A stretch of 64,000 nt of DNA. Origin: Paenibacillus sp. RC67 (lineage in GTDB: Bacteria; Bacillota; Bacilli; Paenibacillales; NBRC-103111). Each line of letters starts with the position of its first letter. Position 1 is the stretch's first letter. Made by a program: the position numbers and the translations under genes. The notes below the pieces were generated by a model. It saw only the letters and a list, made by a program, of their open reading frames with translations, had not been told where the DNA came from and searched no databases. Location of the stretch: positions 1,902,001 through 1,966,000 of the forward strand of contig NZ_CP125098.1 in the NCBI RefSeq assembly GCF_030020805.1, in the 5' to 3' direction. Shown in pieces: positions 44,220 through 52,470 of this stretch.

Positions 44220-45098
44220 TTGAGAATTGTTCCGGTTGTGCTTCTTATCGCATCTACATTTTTAATGGGTTCCTCATTTGTCATCGGAAAAATGGGTCTA
44301 ACTTATTTCTCACCTTTGTTTTTAACTTCCATTCGCTTTATGCTGGGTGGCTTCTTATTGTTTCTGCTTGTCATATTAAAGATGAGACAATGGCCTTCTC
44401 GGGAGATGCTATGGAAATCGGTGGTGATTGGAGCATTCCAAACAGCTGGGGTGATGGCGTGCATTTTCATTTCCATGCAGTTTATAAGCGCAGGAGAGAG
44501 CTCGATTCTTACCTTTACGAATCCGCTGTTGGTCCTTATATTTTCCAGCCTCTTGTTAAAGGAACGGTATATGCCTCGGCAGTGGCTTGGCGTATTTATC
44601 GGGCTGATCGGCGTTGTCATAGTGCTAAGTGGAGAGTACCACTATAATGCTGGAACATGGATCGGATTTGGCTCGGCTGTTTTCTGGGCTTGTGCCACTC
44701 TACTTGTAAAGCGATGGGCCGTGGGTCTGAATATGTGGATGCTATCGGCGCTGCAAATGTCATTCGGTGGGCTGATTTTATTGATTCTATCCGTGAGCTT
44801 CGAATCGATAACGGCGGTTTGGAGTTGGGAGAGCTTCGGTATCGTTATATGGCTGGCTATCCCGGGTTCCTTGATTCAATTCAGCCTATGGTATAGTTTG
44901 CTTTCAAAAATGGAGCCATGGAAGGCCTCCTCTTATTTATTTTTGGCGCCAGTTTTTGGTGTTCTTACGGGAGCTCTGTGGTTGCACGAGCCATTGGGGG
45001 GAAACAAGCTCGTAGGAGGTCTTTGTGTGTTTACAGGGATATTTTTGAGCAACTATAAGGATTTTCAAAGCAACAAAGAGATAAACAAAGCCGCTTAA
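44220..45098 (+). CDS. EamA/DMT-family permease
   Basis: Ten-span exporter, 292 aa, with two EamA repeats. GSSFVIGKMGLTYFSPLFLT is near residue 18 and LFLAPVFGVLTGALWLHEPL near 240. TTG 44220 is preferred with GAGGGGGTGG 6-10 nt upstream; a TTG at 44202 precedes that site. Substrate unknown. Confidence 0.87.
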   Translation: MRIVPVVLLIASTFLMGSSFVIGKMGLTYFSPLFLTSIRFMLGGFLLFLLVILKMRQWPSREMLWKSVVIGAFQTAGVMACIFISMQFISAGESSILTFTNPLLVLIFSSLLLKERYMPRQWLGVFIGLIGVVIVLSGEYHYNAGTWIGFGSAVFWACATLLVKRWAVGLNMWMLSALQMSFGGLILLILSVSFESITAVWSWESFGIVIWLAIPGSLIQFSLWYSLLSKMEPWKASSYLFLAPVFGVLTGALWLHEPLGGNKLVGGLCVFTGIFLSNYKDFQSNKEINKAA

Positions 45099-45129
45099 TA
45101 CGATGGCTGCATTCCTTGCAGAGATTGAA

Positions 45130-45160
45130 AGTCACAACGAATAAGGTTGTGATTTTTTTT
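45130..45160 (+). terminator. Terminator after the EamA gene
   Basis: TCACAAC and GTTGTGA pair around GAATAAG, followed by TTTTTTTT. Confidence 0.85.
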
Positions 45161-45189
45161 GCGTTTTAAAAATAAAACAAATAAAATGA

Positions 45190-45218
45190 TTGAAAAAATC
45201 AAAAAAATGATTTAATAT
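45190..45218 (+). promoter_or_regulatory. Promoter of the sugar-phosphate operon
   Basis: TTGAAA (45190-45195), 17 bp, TAATAT (45213-45218). The repeated AAATGATT, at about 45184 and 45205, is a candidate regulator site. Confidence 0.55.
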
Positions 45219-45247
45219 TTCATTATTAAGATGAGAGGGGTAATAAA

Positions 45248-46303
45248 ATGACAACTTTCGGTCAATATACGTATCCGGAAATAGGTGCTCAAGCGGAAGC
45301 ATTGCAAGCAGCGTGGGATCAACTGGGCAAGCAGCAGGACTGGATCGATAAGTATTTGCTTAATCCAAAGTTTGATGAAATCATTTTTATCGGTTCAGGT
45401 TCTTCCTATTATCAAGCTTTATCAATGGCTTCTACCTGCCGTTCTTGGCTTGGCAAAAGCGCGACGGCTTACCCGTCTTCCGAACTGTTCTTATTCCGTG
45501 AACAAACGGCACCGGCACATCGCAATTATTTGGTTATCGGCGTATCCCGCTCAGGGGAATCGACGGAAGTGATTCTTGCTTTGGAGTCGGTCAAAGACCT
45601 TTCATTCATTACGGTAGCGGGGATTACGTGCTACGAGAACAGCAAGATGGCACAAATTGCAGAATGCCTCTTATCTCCTTTGGGGAAAGAAATTAGCACC
45701 GTTATGACGAAATCCTTCATGAGTATGACGTTCATGATGCAAGCGGCTATTGCTAAAGCATCCGGCAAGGAAAATCTGATCCGTGAGATGGAGCAAGTCA
45801 TCGGTCTGGATGCAGCTCTGGTCCAAAAAGCGGATCCATTTGTACAAAAGCTGCTGAATGAGAACTCTTTTGATAAATTTATATATCTTGGCATGGGAAC
45901 CAGCTACGGTATCGCATTGGAAGCTTGCTTGAAGATTAAAGAAATGTCTTATGTGTGGACAGAAGCTTACGGCACGCTGGAATTCCGCCATGGTCCAAAG
46001 TCCGTTGTGGAGCCGGGCACGCTTGTAGTTGTTATGGTCTCAGAGAAAGCCCGTTCTTACGAGCTTAAGGTAGCTGAAGAAATGAAAGCCTACGGCGCAT
46101 TCGTCCTTCTGTTGACTGCTAAGCAGGGTGAGGATACGGCATTTGCGGATGCTGTGGTGGAAATCGGCGGTGAGGCTATCTCCGATGACGCGCGCAGTGT
46201 ACTATACTTGCCAACTCTTCAATATTTGGGCTTCTACACCGCTATGAAACGCAACGTGAATCCAGATGAGCCGCGCAACCTGACGCAGGTCGTTATTATT
46301 TAA
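45248..46303 (+). CDS. SIS-domain sugar-phosphate isomerase/deaminase (AgaS/GlmS-C-like)
   Basis: Cytoplasmic enzyme, 351 aa, with two SIS domains. The first has IFIGSGSSYYQALSMA and GVSRSGESTEVI, the second YLGMGTSYGIALEACLKIKE and FRHGPKSVVEPG, ending PRNLTQVV. This fits isomerase/deaminases such as AgaS or FrlB that convert an amino-sugar or glycated sugar phosphate to a ketose phosphate. The downstream aldolase and PfkB kinase suggest the product is tagatose- or fructose-6-phosphate. GAGGGG lies before ATG 45248. Confidence 0.82.
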   Translation: MTTFGQYTYPEIGAQAEALQAAWDQLGKQQDWIDKYLLNPKFDEIIFIGSGSSYYQALSMASTCRSWLGKSATAYPSSELFLFREQTAPAHRNYLVIGVSRSGESTEVILALESVKDLSFITVAGITCYENSKMAQIAECLLSPLGKEISTVMTKSFMSMTFMMQAAIAKASGKENLIREMEQVIGLDAALVQKADPFVQKLLNENSFDKFIYLGMGTSYGIALEACLKIKEMSYVWTEAYGTLEFRHGPKSVVEPGTLVVVMVSEKARSYELKVAEEMKAYGAFVLLLTAKQGEDTAFADAVVEIGGEAISDDARSVLYLPTLQYLGFYTAMKRNVNPDEPRNLTQVVII

Positions 46304-46318
46304 TAGGAGGGCAATCTT

Positions 46319-47185
46319 ATGCCATTAGTATCGTCTACACCGCTGTTGGAAGCAGCCAGAGCAAACGGTTATGCTGTGGGAGCCTTTAACGTTCATACAT
46401 TGGAAATGCTTCAGGCTGTAGTTGAAGCTGCTGAGGAGACACAGTCTCCATTAATTTTGCAATCGACTGTTGGCACCGTGAAACACTTGGGGGCCGATTA
46501 CATTGCAGCTGCTGCCAAGGCGGCCGCTGACCGATCCAGCGTACCAATCGCGCTGCATTTGGATCACTGCACGGAGTTCGAAGTGCTCGTACAATGTATC
46601 CGCGCGGGTTATACCTCGGTCATGATTGATGCTTCCATGCATCCTTTTGAAGAGAATGTAAGACAAACACTGCGCGTTGTGGAAATCGCCAAAGCGGTTG
46701 GCATTAACGTTGAAGCGGAACTAGGGAAAGTCGGTGGCGTCGAAGACGATATCGTTGTTGCGGAGCATGAGGCTTTGATGGCAGACCCGGATGAGTGCGT
46801 TCGATTCGTTGAGCTGACAGGCGTTCAAACGTTGGCACCAGCGATCGGTACGGCACATGGTATTTACAAAGGGGAGCCGAAGATCGATTTTGACCGCATT
46901 CATCGCATTGCGCAAAAGGTCCCTGTGCCATTGGTTCTTCACGGAGGCTCCGGAATTCCTGAAGAGCAAGTGAAGCGCAGCGTTTCGCTCGGCATGGCCA
47001 AAATGAATATTGCCACAGAGATTCGTATTGTGTTCTCTGATGCGATCAAGAGCGTGTTCGCTCAAAATCCGGACGAAAACGATCCTCGTAAATATATGAT
47101 TCCTGCTAAAAAAGCAGTGAAAGCCGCTGCGATTGAAAAGATGAGAATGGTAGGCTGCATCGGTAAAGCGCAGGATTGGCGTTAA
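46319..47185 (+). CDS. Class II tagatose/fructose-bisphosphate aldolase
   Basis: Zinc-dependent aldolase, 288 aa, that splits ketose-1,6-bisphosphate into DHAP and glyceraldehyde-3-phosphate. Visible: GYAVGAFNVHTLEMLQAVVE at the start, catalytic/zinc HLDHCTEF near residue 81, EAELGKVGG near 132, AIGTAHGIYKGEP and LHGGSGIP. It is close to the GatY/KbaY type. It starts 15 bp after the isomerase gene with GGAGGG upstream. Confidence 0.88.
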   Translation: MPLVSSTPLLEAARANGYAVGAFNVHTLEMLQAVVEAAEETQSPLILQSTVGTVKHLGADYIAAAAKAAADRSSVPIALHLDHCTEFEVLVQCIRAGYTSVMIDASMHPFEENVRQTLRVVEIAKAVGINVEAELGKVGGVEDDIVVAEHEALMADPDECVRFVELTGVQTLAPAIGTAHGIYKGEPKIDFDRIHRIAQKVPVPLVLHGGSGIPEEQVKRSVSLGMAKMNIATEIRIVFSDAIKSVFAQNPDENDPRKYMIPAKKAVKAAAIEKMRMVGCIGKAQDWR

Positions 47186-47218
47186 TCGAAGCCAGCCTGA
47201 TGTGATAACTTTGTAAGT

Positions 47219-47268
47219 GGGGTCCGGAGGGATTTCACCCGCTGAGCGGGCATTCGCCTGTCGGACTT
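47219..47268 (+). other. Folded intercistronic RNA segment
   Basis: Between aldolase and kinase genes, GGTCCG (47221-47226) pairs with CGGAC (47262-47266), enclosing CCCGC-TGA-GCGGG and GAGGG/CACCC-type pairing. It has no T-run, so it is not a terminator. It could be an mRNA-processing or stability element. Confidence 0.4.
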
Positions 47269-47284
47269 CTAGGAGAGGAACATT

Positions 47285-48241
47285 ATGATAACAACGGTCA
47301 CACTGAATGCAGCGATTGACAAAACCTATTATTTGTCTTCATTTCCTTTGGGACGGGTATCCAGAGTACGTCGGATGTTTGCGGAACCGGGTGGCAAAGG
47401 AATCAATGTGGCACGCGTCATTCATCAACTGGGTTATCCTGTGACGGCTACCGGTTTTTTGGGCGGCTACAACGGAGAATGGATTCGCAATGCTTTGGTA
47501 AAGCAGGGCATTTCCAATGATTTTGTGCAGATCGAGGGTGAATCCCGATTATGCCTGAACATGCTTGATGAAGAAACAGGCGTCTCCACAGAAGTGTTGG
47601 AAGGCGGAGCGGAGATCCCCCTAGAGGCTATGGAGCAGCTAGTCGTTACTGTGAAACGGTTGGCTGCGCAATCCAAGATTGTTTGTTTCAGCGGCAGCCT
47701 TCCTGGCGGTGTACCCAATGGCTTTTATGCCGAGTTGATCGCGATTGTCAAGGAAGCCGGTGCATTAGCTTTCCTAGACACAAGCGGCGCATCGCTTCGA
47801 AGCGGTATAGAAGCCATTCCGTATTTCACAAAACCAAATGAAGATGAAATCGTTCAGCTGCTCGGAACGCAAACGGAGCTGGATATGAGCAAAGATATAG
47901 CTGATGTTCAGCAAGCTTTGAAGGAACAGCTAATCTCGCTGAACAACAAAGGGATTCCTACAGTTACCGTATCGCTTGGATCCCAGGGCTCATTGACCTC
48001 CGTTGAGGGTGCTGTGTTTCGGGCCAAAGCCCCACTTATCGAAGTTGTGAACACGGTCGGCTGCGGCGATGCTTATGTTGCAGGGATGGCTATCGCTACG
48101 GCGCGGGAACTGCCCGCTGAGAAGCGGATCGCTTATGCGACTGCCGTTGGTTCGGCCAATGCGCTAACGGAAAAAGCCGGTTATGTGAACAATCCGGATG
48201 TGGAGCGGCTTATTGCCAACGTTGCGGTGGAACGGATTTAA
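47285..48241 (+). CDS. PfkB-family sugar kinase (1-phosphofructokinase/tagatose-6-phosphate kinase type)
   Basis: Phosphorylates a ketohexose phosphate to the bisphosphate used by the aldolase before it. Of 318 aa: ITTVTLNAAIDKTYYLSSFP, the phosphate-binding GGKGINVARVIHQLG near residue 38, FSGSLPGGVP and the catalytic NTVGCGDAYVAG near 255, all as in FruK/LacC. AGGAGAGG precedes ATG 47285. Confidence 0.88.
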   Translation: MITTVTLNAAIDKTYYLSSFPLGRVSRVRRMFAEPGGKGINVARVIHQLGYPVTATGFLGGYNGEWIRNALVKQGISNDFVQIEGESRLCLNMLDEETGVSTEVLEGGAEIPLEAMEQLVVTVKRLAAQSKIVCFSGSLPGGVPNGFYAELIAIVKEAGALAFLDTSGASLRSGIEAIPYFTKPNEDEIVQLLGTQTELDMSKDIADVQQALKEQLISLNNKGIPTVTVSLGSQGSLTSVEGAVFRAKAPLIEVVNTVGCGDAYVAGMAIATARELPAEKRIAYATAVGSANALTEKAGYVNNPDVERLIANVAVERI

Positions 48242-48242
48242 T

Positions 48243-48276
48243 AGAAAAACGGTGCGATCCTTCGCACCGTTTTTTT
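48243..48276. terminator. Bidirectional terminator between kinase and LacI genes
   Basis: AAAAACGGTGCGA and TCGCACCGTTTTTTT pair around a short loop; A- and T-runs on both sides. Confidence 0.9.
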
Positions 48277-48286
48277 GGCATTTCCG

Positions 48287-49297
48287 CTAGCTCCGCATAG
48301 TCGATTTGCGAACAATAAGCTGTGAGGGAAGAACCACCTTGCGGTTCGATGAAGGGGCTGTACCTTCAATCCGTTCAATAAGCATTTGCATACCCATATA
48401 GCCCATGTCATAAGCGGGCTGTGCCGCAACAGTCAAGAAAGGATTATAGTCCGGAATCGGCTCCGGGTCGTCAAAGCAAGCTACGGCGATATCCTCAGGA
48501 ACTCGCAGATTCATTTCCCGCAATGCACGCAGCGTATTGACACCGATGAAATTATTGGCGGCCAGTATAGCGGTGGGACGCCCTGAAGGGGATAGGTTTA
48601 TCAAGGTTCGAACGATATCCGAGAAATTGTCTTGGCGAAAATGAGTTTCAATCAACAGCTCAGGGCTCATCTCTAGTCCGTTCAAGGTGAGCGCATCAGT
48701 AAATGCAAGTCGTCTCTCACGCGCATTGGATACCGTGTCGGGGCCGTTGATAAGCGTAATCCGACGATGCCCCTGCTCCACAAGATGTGCAACGAGCTTA
48801 CGAGTCGTTTCTGCATTATCCCCCATAACGAGGTCGGCTGCTATGCCATCTACATACCTGTCGACGAACACGAATGGAACTCTCCGCTTAGCGAGCTTGC
48901 GAAGATTGGCCAGCGATGGATCGCCAGTCGGAGCGATCAGAACGCCGTCTACTTTGGTCGAGAGCAGCAGATCGATATAACGTGACTCTTTGTCTGTCTG
49001 CTCATCCGTATTACCGAGCAGCAGCTGGTAGCCTGCTTGAAGTGCTTTGTCCTCAGCTCCTCGAGCCAAATTAGTGAAGAATGGGTTGGATATATCTGAA
49101 ATAACAAGGGAGACGAGTTTCGTTTCCTTCGATATTAGGCTCCGTGCCTGCTTATTGGGGATATAGTCCAGCTCTTGAATAATCTCCTCGACTTTTTTGC
49201 GGGTTTTTTCACTGATCGAAGGTGAATTGTTAATAACCCGCGATACGGTCATGGGGGATACGTTTGCTTTTTTTGCAATATCGTAAATGGTTACCAT
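48287..49297 (-). CDS. LacI-family transcriptional regulator
   Basis: DNA-binding repressor, 336 aa. The N-terminal HTH is MVTIYDIAKKANVSPMTVSR and the hinge helix PNKQARSLISK, followed by a periplasmic-binding-like sensor domain (SDISNPFFTNLARG). The C-terminus ends SQLIVRKS. It is convergent with the isomerase/aldolase/kinase operon and divergent from the dehydrogenase gene, whose upstream region carries a LacI-type operator, so it probably controls both itself and that gene. The ribosome-binding site is weak (AAAGGA). Confidence 0.9.
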   Translation of the reverse strand: MVTIYDIAKKANVSPMTVSRVINNSPSISEKTRKKVEEIIQELDYIPNKQARSLISKETKLVSLVISDISNPFFTNLARGAEDKALQAGYQLLLGNTDEQTDKESRYIDLLLSTKVDGVLIAPTGDPSLANLRKLAKRRVPFVFVDRYVDGIAADLVMGDNAETTRKLVAHLVEQGHRRITLINGPDTVSNARERRLAFTDALTLNGLEMSPELLIETHFRQDNFSDIVRTLINLSPSGRPTAILAANNFIGVNTLRALREMNLRVPEDIAVACFDDPEPIPDYNPFLTVAAQPAYDMGYMGMQMLIERIEGTAPSSNRKVVLPSQLIVRKSTMRS

Positions 49298-49358
49298 CAG
49301 GTTTAAATCCTTTCAAAAACAAGTTACATAAAAAGGAGAGACAAGAACGACAAATGGA

Positions 49359-49403
49359 TTGACGAAAGAAAAACAAGCTGTTATTTTATTGTTATCGGTA
49401 ACA
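49359..49403 (+). promoter_or_regulatory. Promoter with LacI-type operator
   Basis: TTGACG at about 49359 with a weak TATTTT 17 bp on. TGTTATCGGTAACA (49390-49403) follows, a near-perfect palindrome with the central CG typical of LacI/GntR-family operators. Confidence 0.65.
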
Positions 49404-49453
49404 TAAAAATATCATATTTATAGATTGCATTCAATAGAGCAGGGAGGAATAGG

Positions 49454-49549
49454 ATGGGTGCATCCTCGCTCGAGAGCGTTTTCAGAGATGTCGATGTGCA
49501 GAAAGGGATTCGAACAGTACATAAAGCCTTGGACAAGGCGTCAACCTGA
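49454..49549 (+). CDS. Short ORF upstream of the dehydrogenase gene (31 aa)
   Basis: ATG 49454 has an excellent AGGGAGGA site and reads MGASSLESVFRDVDVQKGIR then TVHKALDKAST before TGA. It could be a leader peptide or the start of a gene deleted downstream; bases 49550-49640 hold no continuation I can name. Confidence 0.35.
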   Translation: MGASSLESVFRDVDVQKGIRTVHKALDKAST

Positions 49550-49646
49550 TCGGTGAGGCTGCTGAGCGGCAAAGAGCCGATCGATCACGTCTGGCATGTT
49601 TCGCAAGACTTCAAAAAATCATTTAGCGAAAAGAGGCGTATCCCCT

Positions 49647-50660
49647 ATGAAAGCTATTGTTTGCGAAGAACCGAATCGTTTTGAAATGAAGGAGTTCGAT
49701 ATTCCAGCAGCAGGTGAGGGAGAAGCATTGCTTCGTATTCGCCGGGTTGGTATATGCGGAACAGATTTGCACGCGTACAGAGGGAATCAGCCGTATTTCG
49801 TGTACCCTCGTATTCTAGGTCATGAACTGGCAGCAGAAATTATGGATATCGGTGAAAATAGCCAAGGGTTGAAAACAGGAGATCGTGTTACGATCATTCC
49901 TTACATGGAGTGCGGTGCATGTATTGCCTGCCGCAGCGGCAAAACGAACTGCTGTACGAAAATGAGTGTGCTGGGCGTTCATGAGGATGGTGGAATGCGG
50001 GAATATATGACGGTCCCCGTCGATCATTTACTTAACACCGATGGATTGAGCTTCGATCAAACGGCAATCGTGGAATGCTTCAGCATTGGTGCTCATGCCG
50101 TGCGAAGAGCAGCTATTACGCCTGGAGAGTTTGCACTTGTCATCGGAGCGGGCCCGATTGGTCTTGGTGTCATGAAATTTGCCAAGCTGGCGGGGGCTAA
50201 GGTTATCGCTCTGGATATTAACGAGGAGCGCTTAACCTACTGCAAGGAGTGGGCGCCGGCTGATTACATTGTGAACGCTAAGAATGACCCTGTAAAAGAG
50301 ATCGAAGCCATAACCGGAGGCGATTTTCCGACGGTTGTCCTTGATGCAACGGGCAATGCCAAATCGATGGAGGGGGCGCTGCAGTATGTATCTCACGGTG
50401 GCAGGCTGATCTATGTCGGCTTGGTCAAAAGCGATATTGCATTCAGCGATCCTGAGTTTCATAAACGGGAAATGTCCATTATTAGCAGCCGCAATGCCAA
50501 CCGAGTTGATTTCGAGCATGTCATTGAGAGCATTCGCAGCGGTCAGATCGATACGGATTCATTCATTACGCATCGTGCCTCCTTTGATGAGATGATCGGT
50601 GCCTATGAGGCATGGCTGAAGCCTGAGACGGGTGTCATTAAGGCGGTAGTCGAGCTGTAG
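49647..50660 (+). CDS. Zinc-dependent alcohol/polyol dehydrogenase (MDR family)
   Basis: NAD(P)-dependent dehydrogenase, 337 aa. The catalytic zinc site is GICGTDLHAY (Cys near 38) and GHELAAEI (His near 60). The structural zinc site is the cysteine cluster CGACIACRSGKTNCC near 92-106. The Rossmann motif GAGPIGLGVMKFAK lies near 168. It resembles sugar-acid or polyol dehydrogenases (galactitol-1-phosphate or L-gulonate type). ATG 49647 follows GAGGCG; the ORF upstream to 49596 lies before that site. It is followed by repeat copy 2. Confidence 0.87.
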   Translation: MKAIVCEEPNRFEMKEFDIPAAGEGEALLRIRRVGICGTDLHAYRGNQPYFVYPRILGHELAAEIMDIGENSQGLKTGDRVTIIPYMECGACIACRSGKTNCCTKMSVLGVHEDGGMREYMTVPVDHLLNTDGLSFDQTAIVECFSIGAHAVRRAAITPGEFALVIGAGPIGLGVMKFAKLAGAKVIALDINEERLTYCKEWAPADYIVNAKNDPVKEIEAITGGDFPTVVLDATGNAKSMEGALQYVSHGGRLIYVGLVKSDIAFSDPEFHKREMSIISSRNANRVDFEHVIESIRSGQIDTDSFITHRASFDEMIGAYEAWLKPETGVIKAVVEL

Positions 50661-50668
50661 AAGCAAAA

Positions 50669-50692
50669 GGTATCTTCTGTAATAGAGGATGC
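50669..50692 (+). terminator. Hairpin directly after the dehydrogenase gene (first copy of a duplicated terminator stem)
   Basis: GGTATCTTC and GAGGATGC pair around TGTAATA, without a T-run. The sequence is an imperfect copy of the functional terminator at 50900-50930 on the far side of the repeat. Confidence 0.55.
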
Positions 50693-50694
50693 TC

Positions 50695-50897
50695 AGATTG
50701 TGGAGGAACCTGTAAAGCTTGAAATATTGCTAGTATACTCCAGTGGGGTATGCCTCTCCAGCCGCTGTTGAAATCCATGAATCTTATTAGAATTTAGTGG
50801 TATATTCACAGATTTCAAAGGCGGACGTAAACTCCTCCGAAGCATACCCCACCTACCTATATAGCAAATTTCTCGCAAAACCAGGTTTCTCGTCAGA
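50695..50897. repeat. Structured dispersed repeat, copy 2
   Basis: A 203-bp element nearly identical in its outer arms to 12234-12446: AACCTGTAAAGCTTGAAATA, GTGGGGTATGCCTCTCCAGC, then GCATACCCCACCTACC and ATAGCAAATTTCTCG. The inner arm TTGAAATCCATGAAT (50768-50782) pairs with 50804-50818 (13 of 15 pairs) but has no sequence relation to the inner arm of copy 1. Confidence 0.8.
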
Positions 50898-50899
50898 AA

Positions 50900-50930
50900 G
50901 GCATCCTCCGTCTAAAGAGGATGCCTTTTG
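50900..50930 (+). terminator. Terminator after repeat copy 2
   Basis: GGCATCCTC and GAGGATGCC pair perfectly around CGTCTAAA, followed by TTTTG. Confidence 0.8.
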
Positions 50931-50944
50931 CTGTGAGGTGTATG

Positions 50945-52423
50945 TTATTCATTCGTTGGCTGCGAGGTATCCACGCCATAGTGTGGAGTAATCACGAATG
51001 CCTGACAGCGTCGGATTTCATTCGAATCTATAGGTCGTAGGTGCAGCACACCCTCGTGGTCGCGATTTAATGTTAGCGCAAGTCCTGTCGCACGATGCAG
51101 GATATTAAACCATCCTGCATGCTCGTCGTCCTTAACGATGTTCCAATGCTGAGTAGAGTGGTCAGCTGCCTCTTGAAGCTGAACCATAAGGTGCACACTG
51201 GCATCCGAGTCCGAGTCAGCGGTATTTGAAGATTTGGCTTCTAAGCATTTGGCTCCAATTTTATCTCTTATTCGGACATAACCGTCCTCAATTTCCTCAA
51301 TGATCCAATGCTGATCGACCGAGTCATAGGATAGCTTCTGTGCCGTGATGCATGCCGCAGGGGGTTCCTTTTTCGCTGATGCCTTCACATCAGCAGAATC
51401 TTCAGATGCAGAGAAGGCTGATGACGCCAAGTAACGGTACGACCGGTTCATTATGCGCGAGAAGCTGCTGCTTTCCTGACTAGTATGAACCGTACCTTCT
51501 TCAAGAGCAATGCTCACCTTATCGGCCCAGTTGAGCTTCATCGACTTGTCGTGGGGAAACTGGATTGGCAGGATTACATAGGAGGAACGATAGTAATCCG
51601 ATGGGTCCCAACGGTCACCGACGTACATATAGCTGGTCGTCATGCTCCCTGTAATAGGGAGGATATAGGTCGGCTGTGTATCGAACGTGGTCGGTCCGCC
51701 GAAATCGTGAAGCATCGACCAATTCCCTGTCAAGCTATCTGAATAAGCGTATTTTCCTTGATTGGGCTCCCACCCCGTGCAGCCCGAGGTGACCATAAAG
51801 TAAACGCCGTTTCGTTTCATGACCGCCGGGGCCTCACGATACTGTCCAGGCCATAATGTTCTTACATGCTCGTCGATCGACATGTAGTCTTCACTTAAAC
51901 GATAAATGTGCAAGTCCGCATTTTCTCTTGCAGCCGAAATAAAGTAACCGGTGCCGTCATCATCCACGAAGAGTGTGCAGTCCCGAGACATGAACCCTTC
52001 GGGATTGAAGCTGCCGTGATAAGTATAGTTCCCGTCAATTGTATCGCAAGTGGCGACAGCACAGCGGGCTGCTGCGTAATTGGCTCCGTTCTCCCAGTGC
52101 ATCCACATGACATATCGCTTAGTGGGCGCGTGATAGATGACCTTCGGTCTTTCAATATTGGCGCCTCGGTTCGTTTCGGTATCGGTGATAATCTCGGGAT
52201 CCGAGCGAACATCGATCGCACGAAATGGAGAATCGAGTGTCAGCACATCACCCCGAAATTCCCAGTCCATAAGATTAGAAGAGCGATAGCATGAAACGCG
52301 CTTGTGTCCTCGTCTGTTTTCGCCGAACCAATATACGTAATTTCCAGATTGAAGCAATCCGCCTCCATGGGCGTGAATCGGTTGGCCGGATGTGTCCGTC
52401 CATTGCGAGCCGTTAATTAGCAT
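50945..52423 (-). CDS. GH43-family glycosidase with C-terminal ricin-type lectin domain
   Basis: A 492-aa protein without an obvious signal peptide. The five-bladed GH43 propeller (about 1-310) shows HAHGGGLLQSGNYVYWFGEN, NIERPKVIYH, SRDCTLFVDDDGTGYFIS and GQYREAPAVMKRNGVYFMVT, which resembles the exo-beta-1,3-galactanase-like subgroup. The last 130 residues (HWIIEEIEDGYVRIRDKIGA, STQHWNIVKDD) form a beta-trefoil lectin module. GGAGGAAC lies before ATG 52423. It follows a binding-protein gene and faces pectin-degradation genes, suggesting action on arabinogalactan or rhamnogalacturonan side chains. Confidence 0.82.
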   Translation of the reverse strand: MLINGSQWTDTSGQPIHAHGGGLLQSGNYVYWFGENRRGHKRVSCYRSSNLMDWEFRGDVLTLDSPFRAIDVRSDPEIITDTETNRGANIERPKVIYHAPTKRYVMWMHWENGANYAAARCAVATCDTIDGNYTYHGSFNPEGFMSRDCTLFVDDDGTGYFISAARENADLHIYRLSEDYMSIDEHVRTLWPGQYREAPAVMKRNGVYFMVTSGCTGWEPNQGKYAYSDSLTGNWSMLHDFGGPTTFDTQPTYILPITGSMTTSYMYVGDRWDPSDYYRSSYVILPIQFPHDKSMKLNWADKVSIALEEGTVHTSQESSSFSRIMNRSYRYLASSAFSASEDSADVKASAKKEPPAACITAQKLSYDSVDQHWIIEEIEDGYVRIRDKIGAKCLEAKSSNTADSDSDASVHLMVQLQEAADHSTQHWNIVKDDEHAGWFNILHRATGLALTLNRDHEGVLHLRPIDSNEIRRCQAFVITPHYGVDTSQPTNE

Positions 52424-52470
52424 CTGTTGTTCCTCCTGTTTCTTGGTGATAAACCATTGGCCTAGTCTGG

